Shown here: positions 7,716 to 16,062 of the stretch, piece after piece
Position numbering within the stretch: position 1 is the stretch's first letter
Layout of the letters: the number at the start of each line of letters is the position of its first letter
Assembly (NCBI RefSeq): GCF_000429845.1
Contig: NZ_AUCQ01000007.1
Coordinates: forward strand, 224,213 to 288,212
Direction of reading: 5' to 3'
Length of the DNA: 64,000 nucleotides
From: Comamonas composti DSM 21721
Lineage (GTDB): Bacteria > Pseudomonadota > Gammaproteobacteria > Burkholderiales > Burkholderiaceae_C
The notes under the pieces: generated by a model
What the model saw: only the letters and a program-made list of their open reading frames with translations
The model's database searches: none
What the model was told of the DNA's origin: nothing
Program-made: the position numbers and the translations under genes

Positions 7716-8561
7716 CTAGCTTTCGGCCATCAGCTGGCCCAGACGCACACCATGGCCATGTGTCCAGGCTGTATTGAAGCGCATGGCGCATGCGGATGGG
7801 AACAGCATCACCACGGTGGAGCCCAGCTGAAAGCGCCCCATTTCCTGGCCCTGCTCCAAAACGATGGACTGGTCCGCATAGCCCCACTCCTGCACGCGCC
7901 CCGGCCGTGGCGGATTGACCTGTCCATGCCAGACCGTGCTCATGCTGCCCACAATGGTGGCGCCCACCAGCACCAGGGCCATAGGACCATGCGCGGTCTC
8001 GAACATGCAGACCACGCGCTCGTTGCGTGCAAAAAGACCTGGCACGTTGCGCGCCGTGACCGGATTCACCGAAAACAGATCGCCCGGCACGTAAATCATG
8101 CGTGTGAGCCGGCCCGCGCAAGGCATGTGGATGCGGTGATAGTCCCTGGGGCTCAGGTAAATGGTCGCAAAGAAACCGTCATCGAATGCGCTTGCCAGAC
8201 GGGCATCGCCTCCGAGCAGGGCCGCTGCGCTGTAGCGATGGCCCTTGGCCTGAAAGATCTGGTCGCCCTCGATCACGCCGATCTGGCTGATCGCGCCATC
8301 CACCGGACAGACCCAGGGCGCCTGGGCCAGCGGCCTGGCGCCGGGCTTGAGGGCCCGCGTGAAAAACTCGTTGAAGCTTGCATAGGCCGTAGGGTCGGAA
8401 TCCTCGGCCTCGCTCATATCCACGCCATAACGGGCAATGAAACGCTTGATCACGGCCGTGGTCAGAGCGCCTGCGCGTGCCTGGGCCAGGTGCCCCATCA
8501 AGGCGGTCAAGGCCTGCTTGGGCAGCAGGTACTGGGAGAGAACGGCAATTCGATCAGACAC
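7716..8561 (-). CDS. psd: Phosphatidylserine decarboxylase proenzyme
   Basis: This inner-membrane-associated enzyme converts phosphatidylserine to phosphatidylethanolamine. The 281-residue proenzyme should cleave itself at 'LGST' (residues 246-249), where Ser248 becomes the pyruvoyl cofactor. The other catalytic residues are Asp88 in 'CPVDG' and His145 in 'YHRIHMP', matching the D-H-S triad of E. coli Psd. I start at a GTG (8561) because the family N-terminus ('[14 protein letters not shown]') begins there, although the frame is open for 58 more codons upstream. The gene is monocistronic. A possible stem (GATGGCCG/CGGCCATC, 7707-7732) lies over its stop codon. Confidence 0.95.
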   Translation of the reverse strand: MSDRIAVLSQYLLPKQALTALMGHLAQARAGALTTAVIKRFIARYGVDMSEAEDSDPTAYASFNEFFTRALKPGARPLAQAPWVCPVDGAISQIGVIEGDQIFQAKGHRYSAAALLGGDARLASAFDDGFFATIYLSPRDYHRIHMPCAGRLTRMIYVPGDLFSVNPVTARNVPGLFARNERVVCMFETAHGPMALVLVGATIVGSMSTVWHGQVNPPRPGRVQEWGYADQSIVLEQGQEMGRFQLGSTVVMLFPSACAMRFNTAWTHGHGVRLGQLMAES

Positions 8562-8753
8562 TCTGTATTTCGCTTCAGGACAGGATGAGGAGGATGCTGC
8601 GGCGCATTCTATAGCCAGCCTACAAGACCAGCCCGGCCACTCTCCGGCCCTGGCGCATGCCTTTGAGGCACATGAAGACAGAAATCGCCGCATGCCGCCA
8701 AAATACCCATCATCCAATGCAAGCCAAGAGCGCACGCCCCCGGCGCATCTTTC

Positions 8754-9944
8754 ATGACCGCAGTCCCGCCCCCTTCTCCTTCCGACCCGGATGCCACGGC
8801 CCTGAGCTCATCGCCTTCGCGCGCCCTGTACTGGCTGCGCAATTTCCTGCCGCCGCCCGTGGGCACCGACTGGCGCGAAGGGCTGCGCATGTCCTTCGGC
8901 ATTGGCCTGGGGCTGCTGATCACGGCCTTGATCAGCCGCTGGTGGGGCGGAGCCCATGCGCATGCCGACTGGATGATGGCCTCCATGGGAGCCAGTGCGG
9001 TACTGGTGTTCGGCATGCCCGCCAGCCCCCTGGCCCAGCCCTGGCCGGTACTTGCGGGCAGCCTGACCTGCCTGCTCACCGGCACCCTGTGCGAAGCCCT
9101 GATTCCCGATACGGCCCTGGCACTGGCAGCCGCCACCGGGCTTTCGGTGGCCATCATGGTCGCACTGCGCTGCTTTCATCCGCCAGGCGTAGGTCTTGCG
9201 AGCTTTGTGGTACTAGAGCATGCGCCAGGCATGGAGCTGGTGCTGTTCCCTGCACTTTTCAACATCGTCGTGCTGCTGGCCAGCGCTGTCGCCTATAACC
9301 TGCTCACAGGCCGGGCCTACCCTCACCCCCAGCGCAGCCACGGACGCCTGCCACAGAGCGGTCAGTTCATAGACGCCGACCTTGATGCTGCCCTCACGCA
9401 CTACAACCAGGTGCTCGACATCAGCCGCGCCGATCTCGAAGGCCTGCTGCACATGGCCGGCCGTGCGGCCTTTCAGCGCACGCTGGGCGATCTGCATTGC
9501 GCCGCCGTCATGTCCAAGCCCGTGTTCGCCGTAGAGCCCAAGGTCACACTCAAGGACGCCTGGGCCCTGATGCGCAGCGAGCAGGTCAAGGCCCTGCCCG
9601 TGATCGGTCCGGAACACCAAGTCATTGGCATCGTCACGCATGCCGATTTCGTGCGCAATGCCAAGCTTGACACCCATGAAGGTCTGGGCCAGAGGCTCAA
9701 GAACCTGGTCACGGGCAAGGGCAAGACTGCGCAGAGCGTGGCTGACATCATGTCAGAGACAGTTCAAACCGCGCACACCGGGCAACCCGTGATTGAGCTC
9801 GTCCCCTTATTTTCCTCAGGAGGCCATCACCACCTGCCTGTTCTCGATGCTCAGAACAAGCTGGTAGGCATCATTACCCAAACCGATTTAATTCGTGTGC
9901 TGGCCGCTACAGTTGCGCCTTCTTCTACACGCAGCGAATCCTGA
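8754..9944 (+). CDS. HPP family membrane protein with two CBS domains
   Basis: A 396-residue protein. Residues about 45-195 form the HPP integral-membrane domain with several hydrophobic helices and the name-giving '[10 protein letters not shown]' motif. Residues about 245-385 hold a CBS pair ('[19 protein letters not shown]' and '[18 protein letters not shown]', each followed by a '[10 protein letters not shown]' or '[10 protein letters not shown]' type strand). HPP proteins are linked to nitrite transport in plants and cyanobacteria, while the bacterial CBS forms are uncharacterised; adenine-nucleotide sensing by the CBS pair is the family expectation. No clear operon partner is visible: psd is divergent and infA follows after 208 bases. 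Confidence 0.88.
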   Translation: MTAVPPPSPSDPDATALSSSPSRALYWLRNFLPPPVGTDWREGLRMSFGIGLGLLITALISRWWGGAHAHADWMMASMGASAVLVFGMPASPLAQPWPVLAGSLTCLLTGTLCEALIPDTALALAAATGLSVAIMVALRCFHPPGVGLASFVVLEHAPGMELVLFPALFNIVVLLASAVAYNLLTGRAYPHPQRSHGRLPQSGQFIDADLDAALTHYNQVLDISRADLEGLLHMAGRAAFQRTLGDLHCAAVMSKPVFAVEPKVTLKDAWALMRSEQVKALPVIGPEHQVIGIVTHADFVRNAKLDTHEGLGQRLKNLVTGKGKTAQSVADIMSETVQTAHTGQPVIELVPLFSSGGHHHLPVLDAQNKLVGIITQTDLIRVLAATVAPSSTRSES

Positions 9945-9972
9945 AACGCTACAATTAAAAGGTTTAAATGTT

Positions 9973-9990
9973 GGCAGACAAAGGTCTGCC
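9973..9990 (+). other. Hairpin in the long leader before infA
   Basis: A perfect 7-base-pair stem, GGCAGAC-AAAG-GTCTGCC, lies 29 bases after the HPP gene stop and about 160 bases before infA. No T-run follows, so it is a weak terminator candidate; it could equally be a structure in the infA leader. Confidence 0.4.
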
Positions 9991-10152
9991 ACACTTCGTT
10001 TGAACCGGCCTTTTCGTTCGCTTGTACATGGTCTGCGCCTTCACGCAGCGCCTACCCCGCCTGTCACCCATGACTGCCCCTCTGCGCAGCAAAGTGATGC
10101 AGGTGGTCTTTGACGAACCAATGCCGCAGACCTGTTCGAAAGACTGAATAAC

Positions 10153-10401
10153 ATGGCCAAGGAAGAACTGATTGAAATGCAAGGCTCCGTCACGGAAGTC
10201 CTGCCCGACTCGCGCTTTCGCGTGACCCTGGACAATGGGCACCAGCTCATTGCCTACACTGGCGGCAAGATGCGCAAGCACCACATCCGCATTCTGGCAG
10301 GCGACAAAGTGTCGCTGGAGATGTCGCCCTACGACCTGACCAAGGGCCGTATCACTTTCCGCCATCTCGCCAACCGTGGCCCGGCTCCGAGCTCACGCTG
10401 A
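10153..10401 (+). CDS. infA: Translation initiation factor IF-1
   Basis: IF-1 binds the ribosomal A site during initiation. The 82-residue protein has the complete OB fold ('[19 protein letters not shown]', '[20 protein letters not shown]', '[14 protein letters not shown]') with a short extra tail rich in Pro and Ser; the E. coli protein is about ten residues shorter. It stands alone rather than in the ribosomal protein cluster that often holds infA in betaproteobacteria, so this may be a second copy. The leader of about 200 bases before it has no gene. Confidence 0.93.
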   Translation: MAKEELIEMQGSVTEVLPDSRFRVTLDNGHQLIAYTGGKMRKHHIRILAGDKVSLEMSPYDLTKGRITFRHLANRGPAPSSR

Positions 10402-10464
10402 TGGTAACAAGCATTGTTTACCCAAACTTTTATAAGTTTGCCTAAACAGCTCTGTTTTTAAGAT

Positions 10465-10470
10465 TAGAAT
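10465..10470 (+). promoter_or_regulatory. Probable -10 box of the tRNA-Pro gene
   Basis: TAGAAT lies 10 bases before the mature tRNA 5' end, and the following GCG-rich stretch resembles a stringent discriminator. A convincing -35 box at 17 bases is not visible. Confidence 0.45.
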
Positions 10471-10480
10471 AGCGGATTGT

Positions 10481-10557
10481 CGGAGCGTAGCGCAGCCTGG
10501 TAGCGCATCTGCTTTGGGAGCAGAGGGTCGCGAGTTCGAATCCCGCCGCTCCGACCA
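10481..10557 (+). tRNA. tRNA-Pro (UGG anticodon)
   Basis: A 77-base cloverleaf. The acceptor stem CGGAGCG pairs with CGCTCCG, then discriminator A and an encoded CCA. The anticodon stem is TCTGC/GCAGA with loop TTTGGGA, giving anticodon TGG. The T-arm contains GTTCGAATC. It is followed eight bases later by a strong terminator, so it is a single-gene transcript. Confidence 0.97.
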
Positions 10558-10565
10558 TTGATATC

Positions 10566-10598
10566 AAGGGGTTAGCTCTTCTGGAGCTAACCCCTTTT
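10566..10598 (+). terminator. Rho-independent terminator of tRNA-Pro
   Basis: The stem AAGGGGTTAGCTC pairs with GAGCTAACCCCTT around a short TTCTG loop and runs into TTTT. Its A-rich 5' side means it could also act in the other direction. Confidence 0.92.
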
Positions 10599-10775
10599 GT
10601 CTAACCAGATCCAGCTTTCAATCATGCAAAGCTCGTACGCATATTCAAAGCGTGCGTCCAAGCTCCTAATCCATGTCGGCCTCGCCTGGCTTCACAGGCA
10701 TGATCCTCGGGCAAAGAGCAGCCCCCAACAGCACAGAACACAGCGTCTTCACCTGTGGCGCAAAATGCCTTGGGC

Positions 10776-10922
10776 ATGGATGCTCGAACACTGCAGCGCG
10801 GCCCCATGACCGTAACCGGCGACAAAGTAGGTGCTTCGCAAGCAGGCACGCTTAAACCTGAGACACCAGAAACAGAAGACCTGCCGTCAACCGCCTTCAA
10901 CAAGGGATTTTTACAGAAATGA
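10776..10922 (+). CDS. Possible small protein (48 residues) coupled to exonuclease III
   Basis: The space between the tRNA terminator and xth (10599-10918) has no recognised gene, but one frame is open from about 10700 and could start at the ATG at 10776 or the one at 10806. Its stop overlaps the xth start codon (ATGA at 10919-10922), the arrangement of translationally coupled genes. The predicted peptide is polar ('TLKPETPETEDLPSTAFNKG') without cysteines or a membrane segment. I recognise no family. It could be a non-coding leader instead. Confidence 0.3.
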   Translation: MDARTLQRGPMTVTGDKVGASQAGTLKPETPETEDLPSTAFNKGFLQK

Positions 10923-11695
10923 AAATTGCCACCTGGAACGTCAACTCTCTGTCCGTGCGCCTGCCCCAGGTGCTGGCCTGGCTTGAGGTCAACCCCGTGG
11001 ACGCACTCGGGCTGCAGGAGCTCAAGCTCATCGACGACAAGTTTCCACACCAGGCCTTTGAAGAAGCCGGCTACCACGCAGCCTGTCACGGACAGAAAAC
11101 CTATAACGGCGTAGCCTGGTTGTCGCGCAGCCCATTGAGCGCCGTAGTGCGCAACATTCCCGGCTTTGATGACGAGCAGGCACGCATCATCGCAGCCAGT
11201 GTGGATTCACCCCAAGGCCCGGTGCGCCTGATCAATGGCTATTTCGTCAACGGTCAGGCTCCCGGCAGCGAAAAATTCGCCTACAAGATGCGCTGGCTCC
11301 AGGCCTTGCACGACTGGATCAAGACCGAGCTGGCCACCCATGAGCGCCTGGTTCTGGTTGGCGACTTCAATGTGGCTCCCGAAGACCGCGACTCCTTCGA
11401 CCCCGTAGGCCTCAAGGACACGATTCACCACACACAAGAGGAACGCGCGCATTTCCAGGCCCTGCTGGATCTGGGTCTGACTGACGCCTTTCGCATGTTC
11501 GAGCAGCCTGAAAAAAGCTTTTCGTGGTGGGATTACCGCATGCTGGGCTTTCAAAAGAACCGTGGCCTGCGCATAGACCATATTCTCGTGAGCCAGGCGT
11601 TGCAAGACAGCGTCAGCGCCTGCAGCATAGACCGCGCGCCCCGCAAGAACTCCCAGCCCAGTGACCATACACCTGTGGTGGTGACCCTGGGCTGA
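10919..11695 (+). CDS. xth: Exodeoxyribonuclease III
   Basis: This is an AP endonuclease and 3'-5' exonuclease of base excision repair. The 258-residue protein shows the whole set of family motifs: 'KIATWNVNSL' at the N-terminus, the metal-binding Glu in 'LQELK', 'GDFNVAPEDRD', 'WWDYR', 'LRIDHILVS' and the final 'SDHTPVVV'. Length is as expected. It converges on the gene at 11714 and has no terminator of its own that I can see. A small open frame overlaps its start. Confidence 0.96.
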   Translation: MKIATWNVNSLSVRLPQVLAWLEVNPVDALGLQELKLIDDKFPHQAFEEAGYHAACHGQKTYNGVAWLSRSPLSAVVRNIPGFDDEQARIIAASVDSPQGPVRLINGYFVNGQAPGSEKFAYKMRWLQALHDWIKTELATHERLVLVGDFNVAPEDRDSFDPVGLKDTIHHTQEERAHFQALLDLGLTDAFRMFEQPEKSFSWWDYRMLGFQKNRGLRIDHILVSQALQDSVSACSIDRAPRKNSQPSDHTPVVVTLG

Positions 11696-11713
11696 GTCGC
11701 CTGTCGACATCCA

Positions 11714-12523
11714 TCACGGTATATAACCGCGCAGCCAGTGAATGGCCTCCATATGCCCTCTGAGCATCAGTGCCTGGCGCTGCAGGATTTCTCTGAGCTG
11801 CCTGGGCATCTTCTCCTTCTCCGCAGCCTCATAGGCCTTGAGCCATTTGTATTGGCAGGCTTCGGCCTGATCCAGCAAATAGTGAGTGCCCCCCCCCTTG
11901 CCTCTCCAGACTTCCCAGAAGGATTGACGTAACAGCCCCCGACTGGAACGCATGGGCAAGGCTACACCACCATGCAGGACAATCGCCCTCTCCAGATCGT
12001 CGACCAGGGTCTGACTGGCATTGAAATGGCGCGCCAGCACCTGCCCCATCAAACCCTGAGGCATGGGGGTGATGCACTGGCCCAGTCGCTTATGAGCATG
12101 GCGCCCCACGACCAACACGGCATTGAGCACAGCCGTGGCTGAAAGGCTCAAAAGCCTGTCCTGCTGGCTTGCTGGCAGCAACGGTGACCGAGCCTGCAGC
12201 CATGAGGCACGCGCAGCATCCCGGACCTCATGCCACCCCAACAGGCTTGTGCCATGCAGTTGCTCCCAGCACGCTTGCAGCAACTCCTCGACCTGTTCGA
12301 AACTTTGCGCTCCGTACTCCGGCGCCAGCGCAGCCTTGTGTCCCAGAAGATAGGCCGGCCGGTATTGGTCGTAGCCGCGTCCAGCCACGAAATAAGGCTC
12401 GCTGAAATAGCGTCCGTGCCAGTGGGCATCGACCAGGTCGGCCAGATTGCTGTTTTGCGCAGACCGGGGGCGAGCACCCGCAGGCCCGCTCCTGCTCCAG
12501 AGTTGCGAAAGAAATGTGCGCAC
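11714..12523 (-). CDS. Hypothetical protein with a G9 tract in its coding region
   Basis: A 269-residue protein that I recognise only loosely. The first third has aromatic, charged sequence ('HWHGRYFSEPYFVAGRGYDQ', 'RPAYLLGHKA') of a type seen in stress-associated proteins of proteobacteria. The last quarter ('EACQYKWLKAYEAAEKEKMP' and the following helices) resembles a DUF2383/PA2169-like helical bundle. Neither assignment is firm. No signal peptide or membrane segment is seen. A run of nine C on the plus strand (11889-11897) encodes Lys-Gly-Gly-Gly and leaves the frame intact. It follows ntrC after 161 bases on the same strand. Confidence 0.6.
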   Translation of the reverse strand: MRTFLSQLWSRSGPAGARPRSAQNSNLADLVDAHWHGRYFSEPYFVAGRGYDQYRPAYLLGHKAALAPEYGAQSFEQVEELLQACWEQLHGTSLLGWHEVRDAARASWLQARSPLLPASQQDRLLSLSATAVLNAVLVVGRHAHKRLGQCITPMPQGLMGQVLARHFNASQTLVDDLERAIVLHGGVALPMRSSRGLLRQSFWEVWRGKGGGTHYLLDQAEACQYKWLKAYEAAEKEKMPRQLREILQRQALMLRGHMEAIHWLRGYIP

Positions 12524-12684
12524 GACAAGACATGGGTTTGGATTGGGGTTCGGACAGTGTGGACAAAGCTTGGCGCCGCCTTCGTCGGTCCAGCCAGCCA
12601 GGCCTTGTAGGAAACCGTCACCACTTCAGTGGTTTATCTGGCCTGCAAGCCAAGGCGCGAGAAATTCTGCCTACTCCAGCGTAC

Positions 12685-14208
12685 TCAGCCTTGGTCTGTA
12701 TCTTCCTCGATGCCAAGCTCCTGGAGTTTGCGCGTAATCGTGTTTCGCCCTATGCCCAGGCGCTGTGCAGCCTCTACGCGCCGACCATGAGTAATCGTCA
12801 GAGCCGAGCGTATGAGCTGGGCTTCGAAGCGGCGAGACATCTGCTCCCAGACATCGGTCTGGCCCTTTTGCAAAAGCTGCTGCACTTCCCGGCCCAGCCA
12901 CAACACCCAGTCCGGTGACATACCCTCAGGCGGCGACTGAGCGGGCATATCCTGTCCTGCCAGCCCCTCTTTGCCTTGCTCCCGACTCAATGGATCACCA
13001 GGAGCCGTGCCAGCCACGGGGCCCGGCCCAACCTTTTCCAGCACCTCTGGTGGCAAATCCCTGCCCGAGATCAACTGCGCCGGCGCCATGACGGTCAGCC
13101 AATGACAGATGTTCTCCAGTTGGCGCACATTGCCTGGAAAGTCAAAGTTCTGGAGCCGCTCCATGGCATCACTTCCCATGCGCTTGGGCTCGACCCCCAG
13201 CTGGCGTGCACTTTGCTGCAGAAAATGGCGTGTCAGCATGGGCACGTCTTCCCGGCGCTCGCGCAGCGCGGGCAGGCGCAGCCGGATCACGTTGAGTCGA
13301 TGAAACAAGTCTTCACGAAAGCTGCCGCTGCGGACGCGTCGCTCCAGATCCTGATGGGTGGCGGCAATGACCCGCACATGAGCCTTGAGGGCCTGGTGGC
13401 CGCCCACACGGTAAAAATGCCCATCCGAGAGCACGCGCAGCAAGCGCGTCTGCAGATCGAAAGGCATGTCACCGATTTCGTCCAGGAACAAGGTGCCTCC
13501 CTCTGCCTGCTCGAAGCGCCCTCTTCTCTGGGCCTGGGCTCCGGTAAAAGCGCCGCGTTCGTGGCCAAACAATTCGGACTCGAGCAGGTCCTTGGGTATG
13601 GCGGCGGTATTAATGGCCACAAACGGCCCACCAGCCACGGGAGAGTGCTTGTGCAAGGCCCTGGCCACCAGCTCCTTGCCCGCCCCGGATTCGCCCGTGA
13701 TCAGCACCGTGACCTGACTTTGGCTCAGACGCCCGATGGCGCGAAAGACATCCTGCATGGCAGGAGCCTGGCCCAGCATCTCGGCCTTGAGCGGTAACTG
13801 CGCTTCGGCTACATCCTCGCGCAGACTCTCCTCCATGGCTCGCCGGATCAGCTCCACGGCCTTGGGCAGATCGAAAGGCTTGGGCAGGTACTCGAAAGCA
13901 CCGCGCTGAAAGGCAGAGACCGCGCTGTCGAGGTCGGAGTAGGCCGTCATGATGATGACCGGCAAGCCTGGCTGCCGGGCTCTGATCTGCTCCAGCAACT
14001 CCAGCCCCGAACCACCAGGCATGCGTATGTCGCTGACCAGCACCTGGGGCGGTTGGCGCTCGGGGTCTTGCCCATCGACCTCGGACAAGGCCGTGAGTAC
14101 ATCACGTATCTGGGTAAAGCTGCGCGTACTCCAGCCCTCGCGCCCCAGAGCTTTTTCCAGAACAAATCGTATGGAAGGGTCGTCATCGACGATCCAGATC
14201 GGCTTCAT
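12685..14208 (-). CDS. ntrC: Nitrogen regulation response regulator NR(I)
   Basis: A sigma-54-dependent activator of 507 residues. The receiver domain carries Asp60 in 'VLVSDIRMPGGSG' as the phosphoacceptor. The AAA+ domain has Walker A 'GESGAGKE', 'GAFTGAQ' (sigma-54 contact loop) and 'GGTLFLDEIGDMP' (Walker B). The C-terminal Fis-type helix-turn-helix includes 'RRVEAAQRLGIGRNTITRKL'. A longer linker (about residues 390-440) separates the last two domains. It lies 54 bases after ntrB and close to glnA, whose upstream region carries matching NtrC sites. Confidence 0.96.
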   Translation of the reverse strand: MKPIWIVDDDPSIRFVLEKALGREGWSTRSFTQIRDVLTALSEVDGQDPERQPPQVLVSDIRMPGGSGLELLEQIRARQPGLPVIIMTAYSDLDSAVSAFQRGAFEYLPKPFDLPKAVELIRRAMEESLREDVAEAQLPLKAEMLGQAPAMQDVFRAIGRLSQSQVTVLITGESGAGKELVARALHKHSPVAGGPFVAINTAAIPKDLLESELFGHERGAFTGAQAQRRGRFEQAEGGTLFLDEIGDMPFDLQTRLLRVLSDGHFYRVGGHQALKAHVRVIAATHQDLERRVRSGSFREDLFHRLNVIRLRLPALRERREDVPMLTRHFLQQSARQLGVEPKRMGSDAMERLQNFDFPGNVRQLENICHWLTVMAPAQLISGRDLPPEVLEKVGPGPVAGTAPGDPLSREQGKEGLAGQDMPAQSPPEGMSPDWVLWLGREVQQLLQKGQTDVWEQMSRRFEAQLIRSALTITHGRRVEAAQRLGIGRNTITRKLQELGIEEDTDQG

Positions 14209-14262
14209 TGGCAGTCCTTCCTAAATGTGCAGCATTGAGACTGCAGGCCTTCGCACCAGACA

Positions 14263-15351
14263 TCAAGGCAGGGGAATGAGGATGCGAAAGTCCGTGCGCC
14301 CTTGCTGGCTATCGCATTCGATCAACCCTTGATGGCGCTGCACAAACGTCTGTGCCAAGGTCAGCCCGAGTCCGGAGCCTCCATCCCGTCCCGACACCAG
14401 AGGATAGAAAATACGCTCCTTGATGGCATCGGGTACGCCCGGCCCGTTGTCGATGACATGCAATTCCAGTGCCAGCCTATAGCGCTGGCGACCAAAAGTT
14501 ACCTGTCTTGCCACACGCGTACGCAGCACGATCTCGGCATCCCCCTCGGCCATGCGCTCTCGCAGCGCCAGGGCTGCGTTCTGCACGATGTTGAGCACAG
14601 CCTGTATCAGCTGGGAGCGATCTCCACGAAACTCGGGAATGGAAGTGTCGTAGTCACGCACGATACCCAGTCCTGAAGGGAACTCAGCCAGCACCAGGGT
14701 ACGCACATGTTCGCAAACCTCGTGGACATTGACGTCGCTCACATGATGAGGGTGGCGGTGCGGGGCCAGCAGCCGATCAACGAGAGCCTGCAGGCGATCA
14801 GCTTCGTGCACGATGACTTCCGCATATTCCTGCAGCTCCGGCAAAATCAGATCCATCTGCAGCAGCTGGGCTGCCCCGCGTATGCCTCCCAGGGGATTCT
14901 TGATCTCATGCGCCAGGTTGCGGATCAGCTCCTTGTGCGCCTGAGCCTGTTCGCGCAAGCGCTCCTCGCGATCCTGACGCACCTGCTGCTCCAATGGCCA
15001 TAGCTCGACCAGCACATGACCCACAGGCTCGATCACGGAGACAGTGACGTGGACAGGCAGAGCCTCCGCCGCACTGCGGCGCAGGCTGGCCTCGAATCTC
15101 AGGGCCGCAAAATCGTTGTCGCGTGCACCGCACAGCGCCTTGTCCAGCAAGGTCGGTTCCATGAAGCACACGGCAAGGTCGCTACCCTCTAGAACGCGCC
15201 GGGAAAGACCCAGGGCATTTTCCAGTGCAGCATTCGCAAACTGCACCGCGCCCGATGCATCGAGCACGGCTGCCAGCGTGCACAGCAGATCCAGGGCCTG
15301 ATAGGAAGAGCCCGGAACCTGTGCCGAAATGTTTCTGGAGCCAGGCATCAT
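14263..15351 (-). CDS. ntrB: Nitrogen regulation sensor histidine kinase NR(II)
   Basis: A cytoplasmic kinase/phosphatase for NtrC, expected to be switched by PII. The 362-residue protein has an N-terminal PAS-like domain (about 20-115), a dimerisation helix with phosphoacceptor His148 in 'NLAHEIKNPLGG', and an ATPase domain with 'QAVLNIVQNAALAL', 'DNGPGVP' and 'GSGLGLTLAQTFV'. There is no membrane segment. It sits between a DUF4124 gene (27-base gap) and ntrC in the same orientation, so the three may be co-transcribed. Confidence 0.96.
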   Translation of the reverse strand: MMPGSRNISAQVPGSSYQALDLLCTLAAVLDASGAVQFANAALENALGLSRRVLEGSDLAVCFMEPTLLDKALCGARDNDFAALRFEASLRRSAAEALPVHVTVSVIEPVGHVLVELWPLEQQVRQDREERLREQAQAHKELIRNLAHEIKNPLGGIRGAAQLLQMDLILPELQEYAEVIVHEADRLQALVDRLLAPHRHPHHVSDVNVHEVCEHVRTLVLAEFPSGLGIVRDYDTSIPEFRGDRSQLIQAVLNIVQNAALALRERMAEGDAEIVLRTRVARQVTFGRQRYRLALELHVIDNGPGVPDAIKERIFYPLVSGRDGGSGLGLTLAQTFVQRHQGLIECDSQQGRTDFRILIPLP

Positions 15352-15378
15352 GGCTGGGCTCCCGGGCCTGCCGGTCCC

Positions 15379-15897
15379 TTAATTGGCGCCACTGGGGGCT
15401 GGCAGGCGATCGATCTCGCGCCGAATGCCCGCGACATCGCTTTCCTGCCGCGCAATACTCGCCTTGAGCTGCTCCACACGCTCGAGATAGCCCTGGGGAT
15501 TGCGTAGCTCCAGCGCCGTGCGCTGGGGATTGCCATCGTTGTACTCCTGCTTGAGTTGGGCCAGCTTTTCCTGGGACTTGGTGAGTTCTGCGGTCAAAAT
15601 TGCACGCGCATCGGCATCACGCGCACGCTGGGCATTGTTGTCAACCTTGGCCGCAGCTGGCCCCGATGATGCGGCTGCTGGTGTAGAGGCCGAGCCCGAT
15701 GAGGCCCTTGCCGCCGGCGGCTTGGCCCCCCCCCCATGAATCACGGTGACATGACCGCCATCAACGGGCTTGCAGCCCTTGGCCTTGGCCTGGGAGGCGT
15801 TGTTCGTATATTCGTTGCCGCAGCGGTAGATCACATCCTGCGACCAGGCCCCTGCAGACAGCAGGGGCAGCAGCAGCGACAAAAGCAGCTTGTTCAT
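15379..15897 (-). CDS. DUF4124-type secreted protein with a G10 tract
   Basis: A 172-residue exported protein. The signal peptide is residues 1-19 ('MNKLLLSLLLPLLSAGAWSQ'), followed by a short DUF4124-like stretch ('DVIYRCGNEYTNNASQAKAK'), a low-complexity Ala/Pro/Ser linker (about 55-90) and a coiled coil (about 95-165). The start is the ATG at 15897, where the signal peptide begins. Ten C on the plus strand (15726-15735) encode His-Gly-Gly-Gly-Ala before the linker; a slip here would destroy the coiled-coil part. DUF4124 proteins between glnA and ntrB are, from memory, common in Comamonadaceae. Role unknown. Confidence 0.85.
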   Translation of the reverse strand: MNKLLLSLLLPLLSAGAWSQDVIYRCGNEYTNNASQAKAKGCKPVDGGHVTVIHGGGAKPPAARASSGSASTPAAASSGPAAAKVDNNAQRARDADARAILTAELTKSQEKLAQLKQEYNDGNPQRTALELRNPQGYLERVEQLKASIARQESDVAGIRREIDRLPAPSGAN

Positions 15898-16029
15898 TCC
15901 ATACCTTTGGGAAGGTGTCGGCAAAAACCCGACGATAGGGGCGAGTATCGCCTCTTGAGCTGCCTGGCATGCGATTTCCTGAGCAGATCATCTTCTTTTG
16001 CAGAAAAGCATCCATGGAAATGAAGAGCC

Positions 16030-16053
16030 AAAAGGCGGCCTGGGCCGCCTTTT
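16030..16053. terminator. Terminator after glnA
   Basis: AAAAGGCGGCC and GGCCGCCTTTT form a stem around a TG loop with T-runs on both strands, ten bases after the glnA stop. It probably separates glnA from the downstream DUF4124-ntrB-ntrC genes and should work in both directions. Confidence 0.9.
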
Positions 16054-16062
16054 GAAGTCGCC

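Noticed and set aside
9945..10152. Riboswitch or thermosensor in the infA leader
   Set aside because: Only one 7-base-pair hairpin is seen. I could not match the sequence to any riboswitch class.
10597..10809. Plus-strand frame directly after the tRNA terminator
   Set aside because: It overlaps the terminator, has no ribosome site and gives a peptide without coding character.
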